From: Bacteroidales bacterium
GTDB taxonomy: Bacteria > Bacteroidota > Bacteroidia > Bacteroidales > UBA10428
Assembly (NCBI GenBank): GCA_016938235.1
Contig: JAFGVA010000129.1
Location: 1-64,000 of the forward strand
DNA: 64,000 bases
Direction of reading: 5' to 3'
The notes under the pieces were generated by a model. The model had not been told where the DNA came from. It worked only from the letters and a program-made list of their open reading frames with translations, and searched no databases. The position numbers were made by a program, and so were the translations under genes. This document shows, one piece after another, positions 26,448 to 36,016 of this stretch. Position 1 is the stretch's first letter. Each line of letters begins with the position of its first letter.

Positions 26448-28459
26448 GCTTGAGATCTCTTCCGAATTAAAAGTATTAAAAGAACCAGTATTATAATTCC
26501 TGCAAAAATCAGTATAAGTTTGTTTTGTTTTTTATGTCTGATAAAATCAGCCTTTGTTTCCGATAGCTTACCATAAAGTTCTTTAAGTTCGCTTTCGAGG
26601 TTTGTAAGGTTTTTCTCTCTTTTTTCAATTTCATTACGCAGCTGTAATTCTGCAAATTGTTTACTGCTTGTTCCTGCTGAAATGGTGTCATTAATTGCTT
26701 GCAATTCCTTCAGATACTTTATAGCTTCTTTATAATTGTTGGTATTCTCGTAATAGAGGGCAATATTCTCCAGCGCGTTTTTTATAAGAACATTATGCCT
26801 GAGTTCTTTGCCTAATTTAAGTGAATTTTCGAAATAGGACAGCGCTTGTTTTTCTTGTTTTTTATCTATAAGAATCTCACCTAATTTCCTGGAACATAAG
26901 GCCTCACCAAAGCTGTTGTTGATTTCTTTATTCAGAGAATAGGCGGCACTGAAATAATCAAATGCTTTACCTGTTTGTCCTTGTTCTAAACACACATTTC
27001 CAAGATTGTTTAATTGTGAGGCTTTACGCCATTGGTCATTTAATTCTTCGCCAATATTAAGTGCTTTTTGGTAATAATCTCTTGCTTCCTTATATCTTGC
27101 TTCATTAAAATATACATTACCAATATTGTTGAGTGTTATGGCCAGATCTTTTTTATTTCCAATACTTTGTTTTAGTTCTAAACCCTTATTATAAAATGCC
27201 AGAGCCTCGTTCAAATCTTTTTTCTTAAGAAACATGTTCCCCATAAGGTCATAGGTATAAGCCAGTTTCCGGTTATCACCCATCCGGGTTTCTATATCAA
27301 TGGCCTTGTTGTAGGCATCTATTGCTTTTTCATAAAGTTTGGCCTGCGAATAAATATTACCCATGTTTTTATATGATTCAGAAAAAACCAGCGACTGGCT
27401 TATATGCGATGCCGAAGAAATGGCATCCTGGTAATATTGGTAAGCTTCATACGGTTTATTACTGCTGAGAAAAAGACTTCCCAGTTTATTGTTTAACGAT
27501 GCAATACCCTCCCAAAATTCAAGGTTTTTATATATTTCAAGACTTTGGTTATAATAGACCGCAGAACTGTCGAAATTTCCAAGATTTTTGTAAGTGTTGC
27601 CGATATTCTCAAGCGATTTGGCGGTTTCTTCGGTAAAACCGTGCTGAGCTCTGAAATGATATGCCTTTAAATAGTATTCGAGTGCTTCCTGGTATTTTGA
27701 GTTTTGATAGTATGTACTACCAATCATGTTGAGTGTATAACTGATTTCAAGTTTATCGTCGTTTTGCTCGTATATTTCCAAAGCCTGGTCGAGATATTCT
27801 CTGGCTTTTTCGTAATTCGATAAATCGCGATATACCAAAGCAATATTCTTCAGTGTTGTTGCAATCTCGTTCCAGTTGCTGTATTTCTTTCGCAACTCAA
27901 GGGCTGCATTATATTGATTCAGAGCTTCCTGAAAATCAGATTTTTGCCAGGCTATGCTTCCCAAATAGTGTTCGCAATCGGCAATTCCGGAAATTTCATT
28001 GTTTAAGACATAAATATTTTTAGCTTCCAGCAGAAGTTTTTCTGCTTCATCTAATTTGCCCTGCGACTTGTATGCAAGTGCTTTCAGACTTTTTGCCTCA
28101 GCAACCTGTGTTTCTTTCTTTATTTTTTCATAAACCTGAATGGCCTGGCTAAGGCTCATAGCAGCTTCTTCGTACTTATGCAGGTGTGTAAGTGCTATTC
28201 CCTGCATTTTATATCCCAAAGCAGACAATTCGTCATGAAGATTGATGTTAGCTATCGAAATAATTTTTTTGGCCCCAAGAAGGCAAAGCTCAGGATTCTT
28301 ATCAATAAGCTGATTAAATTCTTCAAAATACATAATTACCGAGTCTTTATCGTTTGCCGGTAATTCCGATAAAGCAGGAAGTTGAGTTTTACCCGCATGC
28401 GCAAGAACGCTCGAAAACAGGATGGATAGAAGTATTAAAAAATTCTTTTTTAGCAGCAT
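26444..28459 (-). CDS. TPR-repeat membrane protein without output domain
   Basis: 671 residues. A signal peptide (ending near AHAG, about 23) precedes about twelve tetratricopeptide repeats of roughly 40 residues (about 60-575). A coiled coil (about 590-640) and a single C-terminal transmembrane helix (FAGIIILVLLILLI) are followed only by a six-residue tail. This is the sensor half seen in Bacteroidota TPR-histidine kinases or TPR-SpoIIE phosphatases, but the protein stops right after the membrane helix. It may be a naturally kinase-less scaffold or a truncated sensor. The next gene upstream is divergent. Confidence 0.85.
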   Translation of the reverse strand: MLLKKNFLILLSILFSSVLAHAGKTQLPALSELPANDKDSVIMYFEEFNQLIDKNPELCLLGAKKIISIANINLHDELSALGYKMQGIALTHLHKYEEAAMSLSQAIQVYEKIKKETQVAEAKSLKALAYKSQGKLDEAEKLLLEAKNIYVLNNEISGIADCEHYLGSIAWQKSDFQEALNQYNAALELRKKYSNWNEIATTLKNIALVYRDLSNYEKAREYLDQALEIYEQNDDKLEISYTLNMIGSTYYQNSKYQEALEYYLKAYHFRAQHGFTEETAKSLENIGNTYKNLGNFDSSAVYYNQSLEIYKNLEFWEGIASLNNKLGSLFLSSNKPYEAYQYYQDAISSASHISQSLVFSESYKNMGNIYSQAKLYEKAIDAYNKAIDIETRMGDNRKLAYTYDLMGNMFLKKKDLNEALAFYNKGLELKQSIGNKKDLAITLNNIGNVYFNEARYKEARDYYQKALNIGEELNDQWRKASQLNNLGNVCLEQGQTGKAFDYFSAAYSLNKEINNSFGEALCSRKLGEILIDKKQEKQALSYFENSLKLGKELRHNVLIKNALENIALYYENTNNYKEAIKYLKELQAINDTISAGTSSKQFAELQLRNEIEKREKNLTNLESELKELYGKLSETKADFIRHKKQNKLILIFAGIIILVLLILLIRKRSQA

Positions 28460-28703
28460 GATTACCCTTCGGTTTGTTTTGTTAAAATTTACCTTATTAT
28501 ACGTTTGGGTGATGTTTTTGTGTACTAAAGTTATAAACAGACAGGTACAAATTTTACCGACTGATTAACAAAATATCTGGTTTTCCATTTAGGCTAATCT
28601 ATCCAAATTCTATAAAGTGTCTTTTAAATATAGTTTTTAATTCTTTTAGGGGGAGCGAAAATTGCAGTTGTCTCAAGAATGAATTATAAAATACCTGAAA
28701 AAG

Positions 28704-30620
28704 ATGAAAACACTATCCATTATTATAATAAGTCTGATAATAGCTGACTTAAAAGCATTGGAGCTGCCAGTTAAGGAAATAAACACAGATGTAAACGAGG
28801 TAACTGTATTTATTCAGGGAGCCCAGGTTGTCAGAAAGAAGAATATCTCATTAGAAAAAGGAAAAACAATATTGAAATTTATTGAACTATCTCCCTTTAT
28901 CGATTCAAAAAGTGTTCAGGTCAGGGCCAATGGTGAATTAACGGTGTTATCTGTTAATCATCAGCTGAATTATGTCGATAAACTCAGGAAATCAGAAGAG
29001 CTTGAAAGACTGGAATCTGAGATTTTAGTTTTGGAAGAAAAAATGGTATTAGAGCAAACCTATCTTTCAATAATTGATGAAGAGCTTATATTTCTTAAGA
29101 CAAACAAAGATATTGGAGGCAGAACCCAGGAGGTTAGTGTAGATAATTTGCGTGATGCAATGGAGTTTTACAGCAAACAGCTCACCGAACTTAAACTCAA
29201 GGAGATTGAAAGAAATAAAGTACTGAAGAAATTAAAGGAGCAGATTGCAAAAATTAATAAACAAATTAGTGCTATAACAACAGCAAAAGATTATCCAACT
29301 AGCGAGATTCTTGTCAAGCTTGATGCGCATAAAGCCGAGGAAGCATACTTTGAGCTTTCATACCTTGTAAATAATGCAGGCTGGTATCCATCATACGACA
29401 TCAGAGCAAAGAACATTAATGAACCCGTAAAGCTTGTGTATAAAGCTAATGTAAAGCAGGATACTAAAGTAGACTGGAATAATGCAAAGCTGAGATTTGC
29501 ATCCTCAAACCCTAATTTGTCTGGTATAGCTCCCGAACTAAAAACTTATATACTAAATTATTATACTACGCCACCAACTTACAATAAAACGATTAATACA
29601 ATAAGTGGCAGAATAACTGATCAGGATAATCAGCCGCTACCCGGGGCAAATATCCTTATTCAGGGTACCACCATTGGAACCGTTGCCGATCTTGATGGCA
29701 GATATTCACTTTCGGTTCCTGAAAATGCCTCAAATGTTCTGGTATCTTATATCGGTTACCACACGGAAGAAATTCCAATAAACAATTCTACTATCAATGT
29801 ACATCTGATTGAGGATATGATGGCCCTTGAAGAGGTTGTGGTTGTTGGTTACGGAACACAAAAAAAGGAATCACTGACAGGCACCGTGACTAATATACAG
29901 GGTAGTGCTTCCGGAATACAAATAAGAGGAACGTCAACCTTAAATAACACACCAATTTTTAATCAGCCTAAACCTAAAAATGTTCCAGTTCCAACCATAA
30001 AGATTGAAAACCAGACTGCGGTTGAGTTTGAGATTGACAGGCCCTTTACAGTAAAATCTGATAATAAAAACTATACTGTTGAAATGGTTGATTATGAACT
30101 GCCTGCATATTATCAATATTTTTCAGTTCCTAAAATCGACCAAGATGCTTTTCTTATTGCACATGTAATCGACTGGGAAAAATATAATTTACTTGAAGGT
30201 GAGGCAAATGTTTTTTTCGAAGATACATACATCGATAAAACCTTATTGGATGTACGTTATGCTTCTGATACTCTTGATATATCGCTTGGAAGAGATAAAC
30301 AGGTGAGTGTAGATAGGCAGAAGATTAAAGAATTTACAACCAAGAAATTGATAGGCTCAAAAAAAGAAGACGTAAGGGCATGGCAAACAATTGTGAAAAA
30401 CAATAAGAACCAGCCTATTAATATGGTAGTTCTGGATCAGGTGCCGGTATCAACTTTAGAGGAAATTGAAGTTGAAGTATTGAATAAAACCGGAGCAAAG
30501 TTACAAGATGAAACAGGTTTTATTAAGTGGGAATTTGAACTCGAACCAGGAAAGAAGAAAGAATTTGAACTTAAATATGCTGTAAAATATCCAAAATACA
30601 GAACACTGGTTATTGAATAG
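28704..30620 (+). CDS. MuiA-like DUF4140/DUF4139 protein with carboxypeptidase-regulatory and SusC-plug-like insert
   Basis: 638 residues. A short signal segment precedes a DUF4140-like domain (about 20-130), a coiled coil (about 90-195) and a DUF4139-type domain that begins near 200 (SYLVNNAGWYPSYDIRAKN) and resumes near 430. Inserted at about 298-370 is a CarboxypepD_reg-like domain (ISGRITDQDNQPLPGANI). A SusC-type signature follows immediately, EEVVVVGYGTQKKESLTG at about 377-395, with a plug-like continuation IQIRGTSTLNN. No TonB barrel is present. The family was named for a mucoidy inhibitor; its biochemical role is unknown. Confidence 0.8.
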   Translation: MKTLSIIIISLIIADLKALELPVKEINTDVNEVTVFIQGAQVVRKKNISLEKGKTILKFIELSPFIDSKSVQVRANGELTVLSVNHQLNYVDKLRKSEELERLESEILVLEEKMVLEQTYLSIIDEELIFLKTNKDIGGRTQEVSVDNLRDAMEFYSKQLTELKLKEIERNKVLKKLKEQIAKINKQISAITTAKDYPTSEILVKLDAHKAEEAYFELSYLVNNAGWYPSYDIRAKNINEPVKLVYKANVKQDTKVDWNNAKLRFASSNPNLSGIAPELKTYILNYYTTPPTYNKTINTISGRITDQDNQPLPGANILIQGTTIGTVADLDGRYSLSVPENASNVLVSYIGYHTEEIPINNSTINVHLIEDMMALEEVVVVGYGTQKKESLTGTVTNIQGSASGIQIRGTSTLNNTPIFNQPKPKNVPVPTIKIENQTAVEFEIDRPFTVKSDNKNYTVEMVDYELPAYYQYFSVPKIDQDAFLIAHVIDWEKYNLLEGEANVFFEDTYIDKTLLDVRYASDTLDISLGRDKQVSVDRQKIKEFTTKKLIGSKKEDVRAWQTIVKNNKNQPINMVVLDQVPVSTLEEIEVEVLNKTGAKLQDETGFIKWEFELEPGKKKEFELKYAVKYPKYRTLVIE

Positions 30621-30667
30621 GTTTGTTTGATGGTAGGTATGGTGGTTTATTGTTAGTTTTAGGTATG

Positions 30668-30711
30668 AGTGACTGATTATCCTTGGAAAAAGAGAATCAG
30701 TCACTTTTTTA
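30668..30711 (+). terminator. Rho-independent terminator after the MuiA-like gene
   Basis: AGTGACTGATT (30668-30678) pairs perfectly with AATCAGTCACT (30695-30705) around a 16-nt loop, followed by TTTTTT and AT-rich DNA. It ends transcription from the gene at 28704. Confidence 0.85.
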
Positions 30712-30799
30712 TTTATATTATGATTAAAACTGTATTGATTCCTAGTATTTTATATAAATTTTATAAAAAAAAGAGTATTTTTAAGTCTCAATCCTGACC

Positions 30800-32890
30800 A
30801 TGAAAGTGTATAGACCTATATTTCTATCCTGTTTATTTCTATTGGTAGCAGGGGAACTCCTTCTGGCACAGGAAAACGCTTGTCAGAATCTGAATTTTGA
30901 AATGGGAGATTTCACTAATTGGGAAGCGTATGGTTGGCAAGTTAGTGAATGGAGACCTGAAATAAATACAGAACCAGCCGAAGGATTTCTGGATAGAAGG
31001 CATACTATTATATCAGATACAAATGCCTATGATCCTAAAACAGGTTATGCCCTAAAAATGGTTCCATCTGGTTTCAAGTATTGTGCAAGGCTCGGAGATA
31101 TGAAAAGGGATGGAGACTCCAGTCCAAGGTGCTGGCATCAAAGCTTACGTTACCATATTGATGTTGATGAATTCAATGCCTTACTTATATTAAAGTTTGC
31201 ACTGGTTTTACAATACGATTATGATCATACACCGGAACAGGAACCTCGGTTTTCGCTTACACTTTTTGAAGAAAACGGTGATACACTGGATGATTGTGCA
31301 AATTATGACGTGTTTGCTACTAACGAATATGTAAAAGGGTTTCAGACTTATGTTGTAGGCGATGATGAAGAAGTTAGGTGGCGAGACTGGACCACAGTTG
31401 GAGTTGATTTAACCCAATACATTGGGAAGTCTGTTTCTGTTGAATTTATGGCAAGAGATTGTACATGGGGGCTTGATTATGGTTATGCTTACTTTGTCGC
31501 ATATTGCCGCCCATTAAACATTGCCCTTACCTATTGTGCCGATGACACAATTCCTGTTTTAGGCGCACCCGAAGGTTTTGAAAGATATAAATGGACAGAT
31601 ACTTACGGAACTATTATTGATACTGTACAGACCTTATTTCTTAAAAACCCTGTTGAAGGAGCTACATATACCTGCGAAATGACATCTGCAACCGGATGTG
31701 ATGTTTCTGTATATTCAGTATTGCATAAATACAATCCTGTTGCAGACTTTAGTCATTATATGCTCGACTGCTTTTCTAATATTGTTCAGCTAACAAACCT
31801 TTCTACGACCAATCAGGGTTCAACTCTTTATTACTGGGATTTTGGTGATGGTAACATATCCACCGAGAATAGCCCCTCATACAAGTTTGAAACCTCAGGT
31901 ATGCATGAAGTTACCTTGACGTTTTATAACCCGCCATCGACCTGTGTTGATATTCTGACAAAAGATGTAGAATCGTTTTCGCCTCCGCTGGTTTATATTG
32001 GGGGTGATTCAACCTATTGTCCGGGTGAAACAACAGAAATATATGGTATTGGGGCTTATAGATATGAATGGATGAATGGTGCCGTAGGAGATACTCATGA
32101 AATAGGTGCCCCGGGAGGTGAGTTTTGGATGGTTGGACATTCAAGTACGGGTTGTCATGATACAAACCGGATAACGGTTATTGAAGAGCCTTACTGGGAA
32201 TTCAGCTATGGTGGTGACACCATTTTATGCGATATCGATACCGTATCCATTTTTGCTGAAGGAGCTTTTGAATATCTTTGGAACACCGGTGATACAACTA
32301 ATGAAATTATAGTTTCTGATTCGGGAAGTTACAAGGTAATTGGGACTAACATTAACGGTTGTGAAAAAGAAGGTGATTTCCACATAATTAGAAGACCTCT
32401 TCCTTATGTTGGTTTTGAATTGTCGAGTTATGCCTTGAACAGGAAAGAAAGTGAGCTGTCTGGAACAATACTCAATGAACCGGGTACTCAATACAACTGG
32501 GATCTGGGAGACGGTAATACAGCCACCGGTTCAGAATTTAATCACAGCTATGAAATATCAAGTTTACTACTCTCATACGATATTAGTTTGAGTGCGATTG
32601 ATATGTATGGCTGTGAAAACGACTCTACAGATTTGATTGATATAATACCTTTCGTACCCAATGTATTTTCGCCCAATGGAGATGGCGTTAATGACCTTTT
32701 TATGCCAGGCATTGAAATTGAAATTATAGATCGAAATGGGATAAGTATATACCAAGGTAATGAAGGCTGGGATGGTAAATACAAGGGTGAGCCGGTCAGC
32801 CAGGATACCTACTTTTATTTCTTGACCTATTTTTCGGAAAGGGCACAGCATAATAATCATAAAAAAGGTTATCTTACACTTGTCAGATGA
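30800..32890 (+). CDS. Secreted PKD-domain adhesin with T9SS type B sorting domain
   Basis: 696 residues with a signal peptide ending near LLAQ (about 24). Residues 30-240 form a beta-sandwich, possibly lectin-like. A PKD-like domain at about 325-395 has YYWDFGDGN, and a second at about 550-610 has YNWDLGDGN. The C-terminal 85 residues match the gliding-motility/CHU_C type B sorting domain (NVFSPNGDGVNDLFMPG, WDGKYKGEPVSQDTYFY). Such proteins are exported by type IX secretion. The stop overlaps the start of the next gene, a PorP/SprF protein, by 4 bases. Confidence 0.9.
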   Translation: MKVYRPIFLSCLFLLVAGELLLAQENACQNLNFEMGDFTNWEAYGWQVSEWRPEINTEPAEGFLDRRHTIISDTNAYDPKTGYALKMVPSGFKYCARLGDMKRDGDSSPRCWHQSLRYHIDVDEFNALLILKFALVLQYDYDHTPEQEPRFSLTLFEENGDTLDDCANYDVFATNEYVKGFQTYVVGDDEEVRWRDWTTVGVDLTQYIGKSVSVEFMARDCTWGLDYGYAYFVAYCRPLNIALTYCADDTIPVLGAPEGFERYKWTDTYGTIIDTVQTLFLKNPVEGATYTCEMTSATGCDVSVYSVLHKYNPVADFSHYMLDCFSNIVQLTNLSTTNQGSTLYYWDFGDGNISTENSPSYKFETSGMHEVTLTFYNPPSTCVDILTKDVESFSPPLVYIGGDSTYCPGETTEIYGIGAYRYEWMNGAVGDTHEIGAPGGEFWMVGHSSTGCHDTNRITVIEEPYWEFSYGGDTILCDIDTVSIFAEGAFEYLWNTGDTTNEIIVSDSGSYKVIGTNINGCEKEGDFHIIRRPLPYVGFELSSYALNRKESELSGTILNEPGTQYNWDLGDGNTATGSEFNHSYEISSLLLSYDISLSAIDMYGCENDSTDLIDIIPFVPNVFSPNGDGVNDLFMPGIEIEIIDRNGISIYQGNEGWDGKYKGEPVSQDTYFYFLTYFSERAQHNNHKKGYLTLVR

Positions 32891-33849
32891 GTATGAAAGC
32901 TATTTGTTTTGCCATATTATCTTTTATTCTTCTTTTTCCCCCGAAGATTAGCACGGCACAAGCCGATATTAACATGTCAACTCATTGGTACAGCAGGGGA
33001 GGTTATAACCCGGCTTTTATTGCAAGAACCGAGTACCTTTATCTTTTTTCTAATTACAGGCAGCAATGGGTTGGAATTGAGGGAGCTCCTCAGGTGCTTA
33101 ATATCCAGGCTTCGGAATATGTAAGTAAATTGAATTCAGCATTCGGGGTATCTTTGGTAAGCGATAATATTGGCGCCTCTCGTTTTTTAAATCCTTTGCT
33201 GAATTATGCCTATCGTATCGAGGGAGAAAAAAACTGGACCTTATCTTTAGGTATGGCAGGTGGTTTCTTTAACCGGAAGATAGATCCAAGCCAGTTTGAG
33301 GCGGATGTTATTAACGATCCGTCGATAAATTATGTGAGCGAAGAAATTTTAAAACCAGATGCCAATGTGGGTCTTGAGTTTCAAAATAACTGGTTTATCA
33401 TAGGAGCTTCTACAACACATATTTTCTCTTTGTTTGACGCAGATGATTATTTTTTAAATTCCAACCACCGCTACGGTTATGTGGTTTATAAAAACAATGA
33501 GCTGGAGACTTTCTTTTATAAATTAAGTGTCTTAGTGGTGAACCGCGATAACCTTACTTTTTACGAAGGGAATGCCTTCATTCGGATGAAACATTCAACA
33601 GGCCTTATGAAGGGGCCCAGAGAAGTGTTTGATTTTGGTGTGTCATACCGTTCGTCCCGACAAATGAGTTTTATGATGGGCATTTTGCTGAAACCTAATA
33701 TTCGGGTTGGGTACGCTTACGATCATAGTTTTATCAGGAGCTATTATGTGAATACTACTCATGAAATAATGTTTGAATATCGAATACCTAACCGCTTTGC
33801 TTCTACAAAAATAAAGTGTGGTTCAGGTAAAAAGTATAAAAACCAATAA
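32887..33849 (+). CDS. PorP/SprF-family outer-membrane protein
   Basis: 320 residues with a signal peptide ending near STAQA (about 26). The mature start is typical (HWYSRGGYNPAFIARTEYLYLFSNYRQQWVGIEGAP), as is the repeated beta-strand pattern to the end. The family forms outer-membrane barrels that assist secretion or attachment of type B T9SS substrates, as SprF does for SprB. Its ATGA overlap with the adhesin gene makes that adhesin the likely client. Confidence 0.9.
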   Translation: MSMKAICFAILSFILLFPPKISTAQADINMSTHWYSRGGYNPAFIARTEYLYLFSNYRQQWVGIEGAPQVLNIQASEYVSKLNSAFGVSLVSDNIGASRFLNPLLNYAYRIEGEKNWTLSLGMAGGFFNRKIDPSQFEADVINDPSINYVSEEILKPDANVGLEFQNNWFIIGASTTHIFSLFDADDYFLNSNHRYGYVVYKNNELETFFYKLSVLVVNRDNLTFYEGNAFIRMKHSTGLMKGPREVFDFGVSYRSSRQMSFMMGILLKPNIRVGYAYDHSFIRSYYVNTTHEIMFEYRIPNRFASTKIKCGSGKKYKNQ

Positions 33850-33872
33850 ATTCTAACCAACACCAGATTAAA

Positions 33873-34397
33873 ATGAAAAATTATTTTCGTCATAGACAAA
33901 TCTTGGATGACTTCCTAGTAATTTTAATTTTATTAGCACTAATAGCTTGTACAAATAAGCAAGTAGAGACAAGTAGTGATAAAAGCCAATCTGGGCAGGT
34001 GCTAATGAATTCACTTCAAGGCGAAGGGCTTGATGCTCTTGAGTTAATGATTATTTTTAATGCAAGAAGTTCTTCTTTTTCCTGGAACCGACAAATTGAA
34101 TTATCATCATCGTTAACTGAAAGACTTTCAAAATATTTCACTGATGAACTTCGATATCGAATTTCGATGGAAGGTGTAGATGAACCTCTATTAGCAAATG
34201 GTGCCAAAACAATCGTGCCTGAAGGTTCAATCTGTCGTATGGATTTTTTTGGACTGTTAAACTCAACAGTTGAGGTTCTGAAAGGTGAAGTTGGTGTTTT
34301 AGACGGCGAAATTTTTGTTAAAGATGGCACAATCGCTATGATTGATAGTGTAAAATACCAATATGCAAATAATCTTTGGCTCCTTGCTGAGAATTGA
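33873..34397 (+). CDS. Small lipoprotein of unknown function
   Basis: 174 residues. A hydrophobic segment ends in LIAC (Cys at about 26), a plausible lipobox though the N-terminus is long and charged for a signal peptide. The mature part is mixed alpha/beta without a family I recognise. It lies 23 bases after the PorP/SprF gene on the same strand and may belong to the same secretion unit. Confidence 0.55.
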   Translation: MKNYFRHRQILDDFLVILILLALIACTNKQVETSSDKSQSGQVLMNSLQGEGLDALELMIIFNARSSSFSWNRQIELSSSLTERLSKYFTDELRYRISMEGVDEPLLANGAKTIVPEGSICRMDFFGLLNSTVEVLKGEVGVLDGEIFVKDGTIAMIDSVKYQYANNLWLLAEN

Positions 34398-34548
34398 TAA
34401 ACCCAAGGTGGAATTATTTTAAACTATCAAATAAAATATTTTCTCAGCTTTTAATTAACAGACAATTCCATTAACATTGAAAATTGACGGGTAGAAGAAA
34501 ATTGAACTTTTATCAAATAAGCCAGACTACTTATTTTGACATATAATA

Positions 34549-34920
34549 ATGAAAACTAATAGGACTCAAACTGTTGATGAATATATAGCTGTTTTTCCTG
34601 AAGATATACGTGAAATTTTAACAAAAATCAGATTAACAATTCTTAATGCTGCTCCTGAAGCTGAAGAAAAAATATCTTATCAGATGCCGGCCTTTAAATT
34701 TCATGAAATGCTGGTTTATTTTGCAGCCTTTAATAAGCATATTGGTTTTTATCCAACTCCTTCCGGAATTATAGCGTTCAAAGACGAATTAGCCAAATAC
34801 CCCGGGGGAAAGGGGAGTGTGCAGTTTACCTTCGACAAACCAATACCATATAATCTTATTGCAGATATCGTGAAGTTCAGACTAGCCGAGGTAAAAGATA
34901 AAATTAGGTTGAAAAAATAA
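34549..34920 (+). CDS. DUF1801 (YdhG-like) protein
   Basis: 123 residues of the DUF1801/YdhG group. Recognisable features are the start TVDEYIAVFPEDIREILTKIR, the central ISYQMPAFKFHEMLVYFAAFNKHIGFYP and the end KGSVQFTFDKPIPYNLIADIVKFRLAE. A Bacillus homologue (Fra) has been reported as a frataxin-like iron carrier, but function is not fixed by sequence. The protein is cytoplasmic. It ends 4 bases before the reductase gene. Confidence 0.85.
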   Translation: MKTNRTQTVDEYIAVFPEDIREILTKIRLTILNAAPEAEEKISYQMPAFKFHEMLVYFAAFNKHIGFYPTPSGIIAFKDELAKYPGGKGSVQFTFDKPIPYNLIADIVKFRLAEVKDKIRLKK

Positions 34921-34924
34921 TAGA

Positions 34925-35851
34925 ATGAAAATCTCAATTATAGGAACCGGAGGAGTAGGAGGCTATTTTGGCGGCAAAATGGCCAGGGCCGGATTTGAAG
35001 TCTCTTTTTTAGCCCGTGGCAAGCACCTGGAGGCAATTAATCAAAACGGATTAATAGTTAAAAGTATTCTTGGCGATTTTACCGTAGAAAATGTGCATGC
35101 TTCAGATACCATTGCAAACCTGGGGGAATCCGATATTATTATTGTGGCTGTTAAAGCCTGGCAGGTAAAAGAGGTTGCGGGTGGTATTAATTCAATACTT
35201 AAACCCGATACAGTAATTATACCTCTTCAGAATGGAGTATTGGCTGCTGATGAATTAAGTAACTGGATCGACAAGAAACATATACTGGGTGGTCTCTGTC
35301 GGATTTTAAGTATGATTGAAGCTCCCGGTGTAATTAAGCATTTTGGTATTGAGCCTGTCGTTCTTTTCGGAGAATTTGATAAACATCAGTCCGAGCGAAC
35401 TCTTAGGGTAAAAAAGGTTTTTGATAAATCAGGCATATCATCAAAAATTGCCAATGATATCGAAGCTGAAATCTGGAAAAAGTTTATCAATATTTGTGTT
35501 AGTGGTTTGCTCGCAATTACACGAACAAGTTATGGCGAACTCAGGGAAATTAAAGAAACAAGGCAGATGATGATCGATTTATTTAAAGAGATATATCTTC
35601 TTTCTCAGAAAAAAGGTATTCAAATTAAACCTGATTTTGTAGAAAAAACAGTAGCATTTGTTGACACATTTCCTTATAACTCCACATCATCATTAACGAG
35701 AGATGTTTGGGAGGGTAAGCCCTCTGAAATTGAATATCAGAATGGGACTGTTGTGAAAATGGCAAAAGAGTATGGACTGGAAGTTCCCGTGAACACCTTT
35801 GTATATCATTCAATTTTGCCGGCTGAGTTGAAAGCACGAGAGAGGAAATAG
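34925..35851 (+). CDS. panE: 2-dehydropantoate 2-reductase (ApbA/PanE family)
   Basis: 308 residues, normal family size. The N-terminal Rossmann motif IIGTGGVGGYFGGKMARAG binds NADPH. The central NGV block (IPLQNGVLAADEL) and the substrate-helix region IWKKFINICVSG (catalytic-Lys segment near 185) are present. The C-terminal helical domain contains S-S-L-T-R-D near 255. Canonical PanE reduces ketopantoate to pantoate for CoA synthesis. Paralogues with other substrates are common, and no pan genes are near, so the assignment is at family level. Confidence 0.8.
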   Translation: MKISIIGTGGVGGYFGGKMARAGFEVSFLARGKHLEAINQNGLIVKSILGDFTVENVHASDTIANLGESDIIIVAVKAWQVKEVAGGINSILKPDTVIIPLQNGVLAADELSNWIDKKHILGGLCRILSMIEAPGVIKHFGIEPVVLFGEFDKHQSERTLRVKKVFDKSGISSKIANDIEAEIWKKFINICVSGLLAITRTSYGELREIKETRQMMIDLFKEIYLLSQKKGIQIKPDFVEKTVAFVDTFPYNSTSSLTRDVWEGKPSEIEYQNGTVVKMAKEYGLEVPVNTFVYHSILPAELKARERK

Positions 35852-35940
35852 TTAGCAGTGAACAGAGAACAGTGAATAGTTACCAGTAACCAAAACCTGG
35901 TAACCAGCAATTTGAAAACTGGAACTTTGAATCAGGAAAC
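35850..35940. repeat. Thirteen-unit degenerate heptanucleotide array
   Basis: From the panE stop codon the sequence divides cleanly into thirteen 7-bp units: AGTTAGC, AGTGAAC, AGAGAAC, AGTGAAT, AGTTACC, AGTAACC, AAAACCT, GGTAACC, AGCAATT, TGAAAAC, TGGAACT, TTGAATC, AGGAAAC. An 8-bp inverted repeat (GTTACCAG/CTGGTAAC) is embedded. It resembles the array at 16673 in period, GAAC content and start at a gene end. Confidence 0.6.
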
Positions 35941-36016
35941 AAAAGCTGTTGAGGTTTTTAAGGAAACAGATAGGATTTTTGACTTAATAGATGGAAAAAG
36001 AAAGAGCTCAGTTTAT

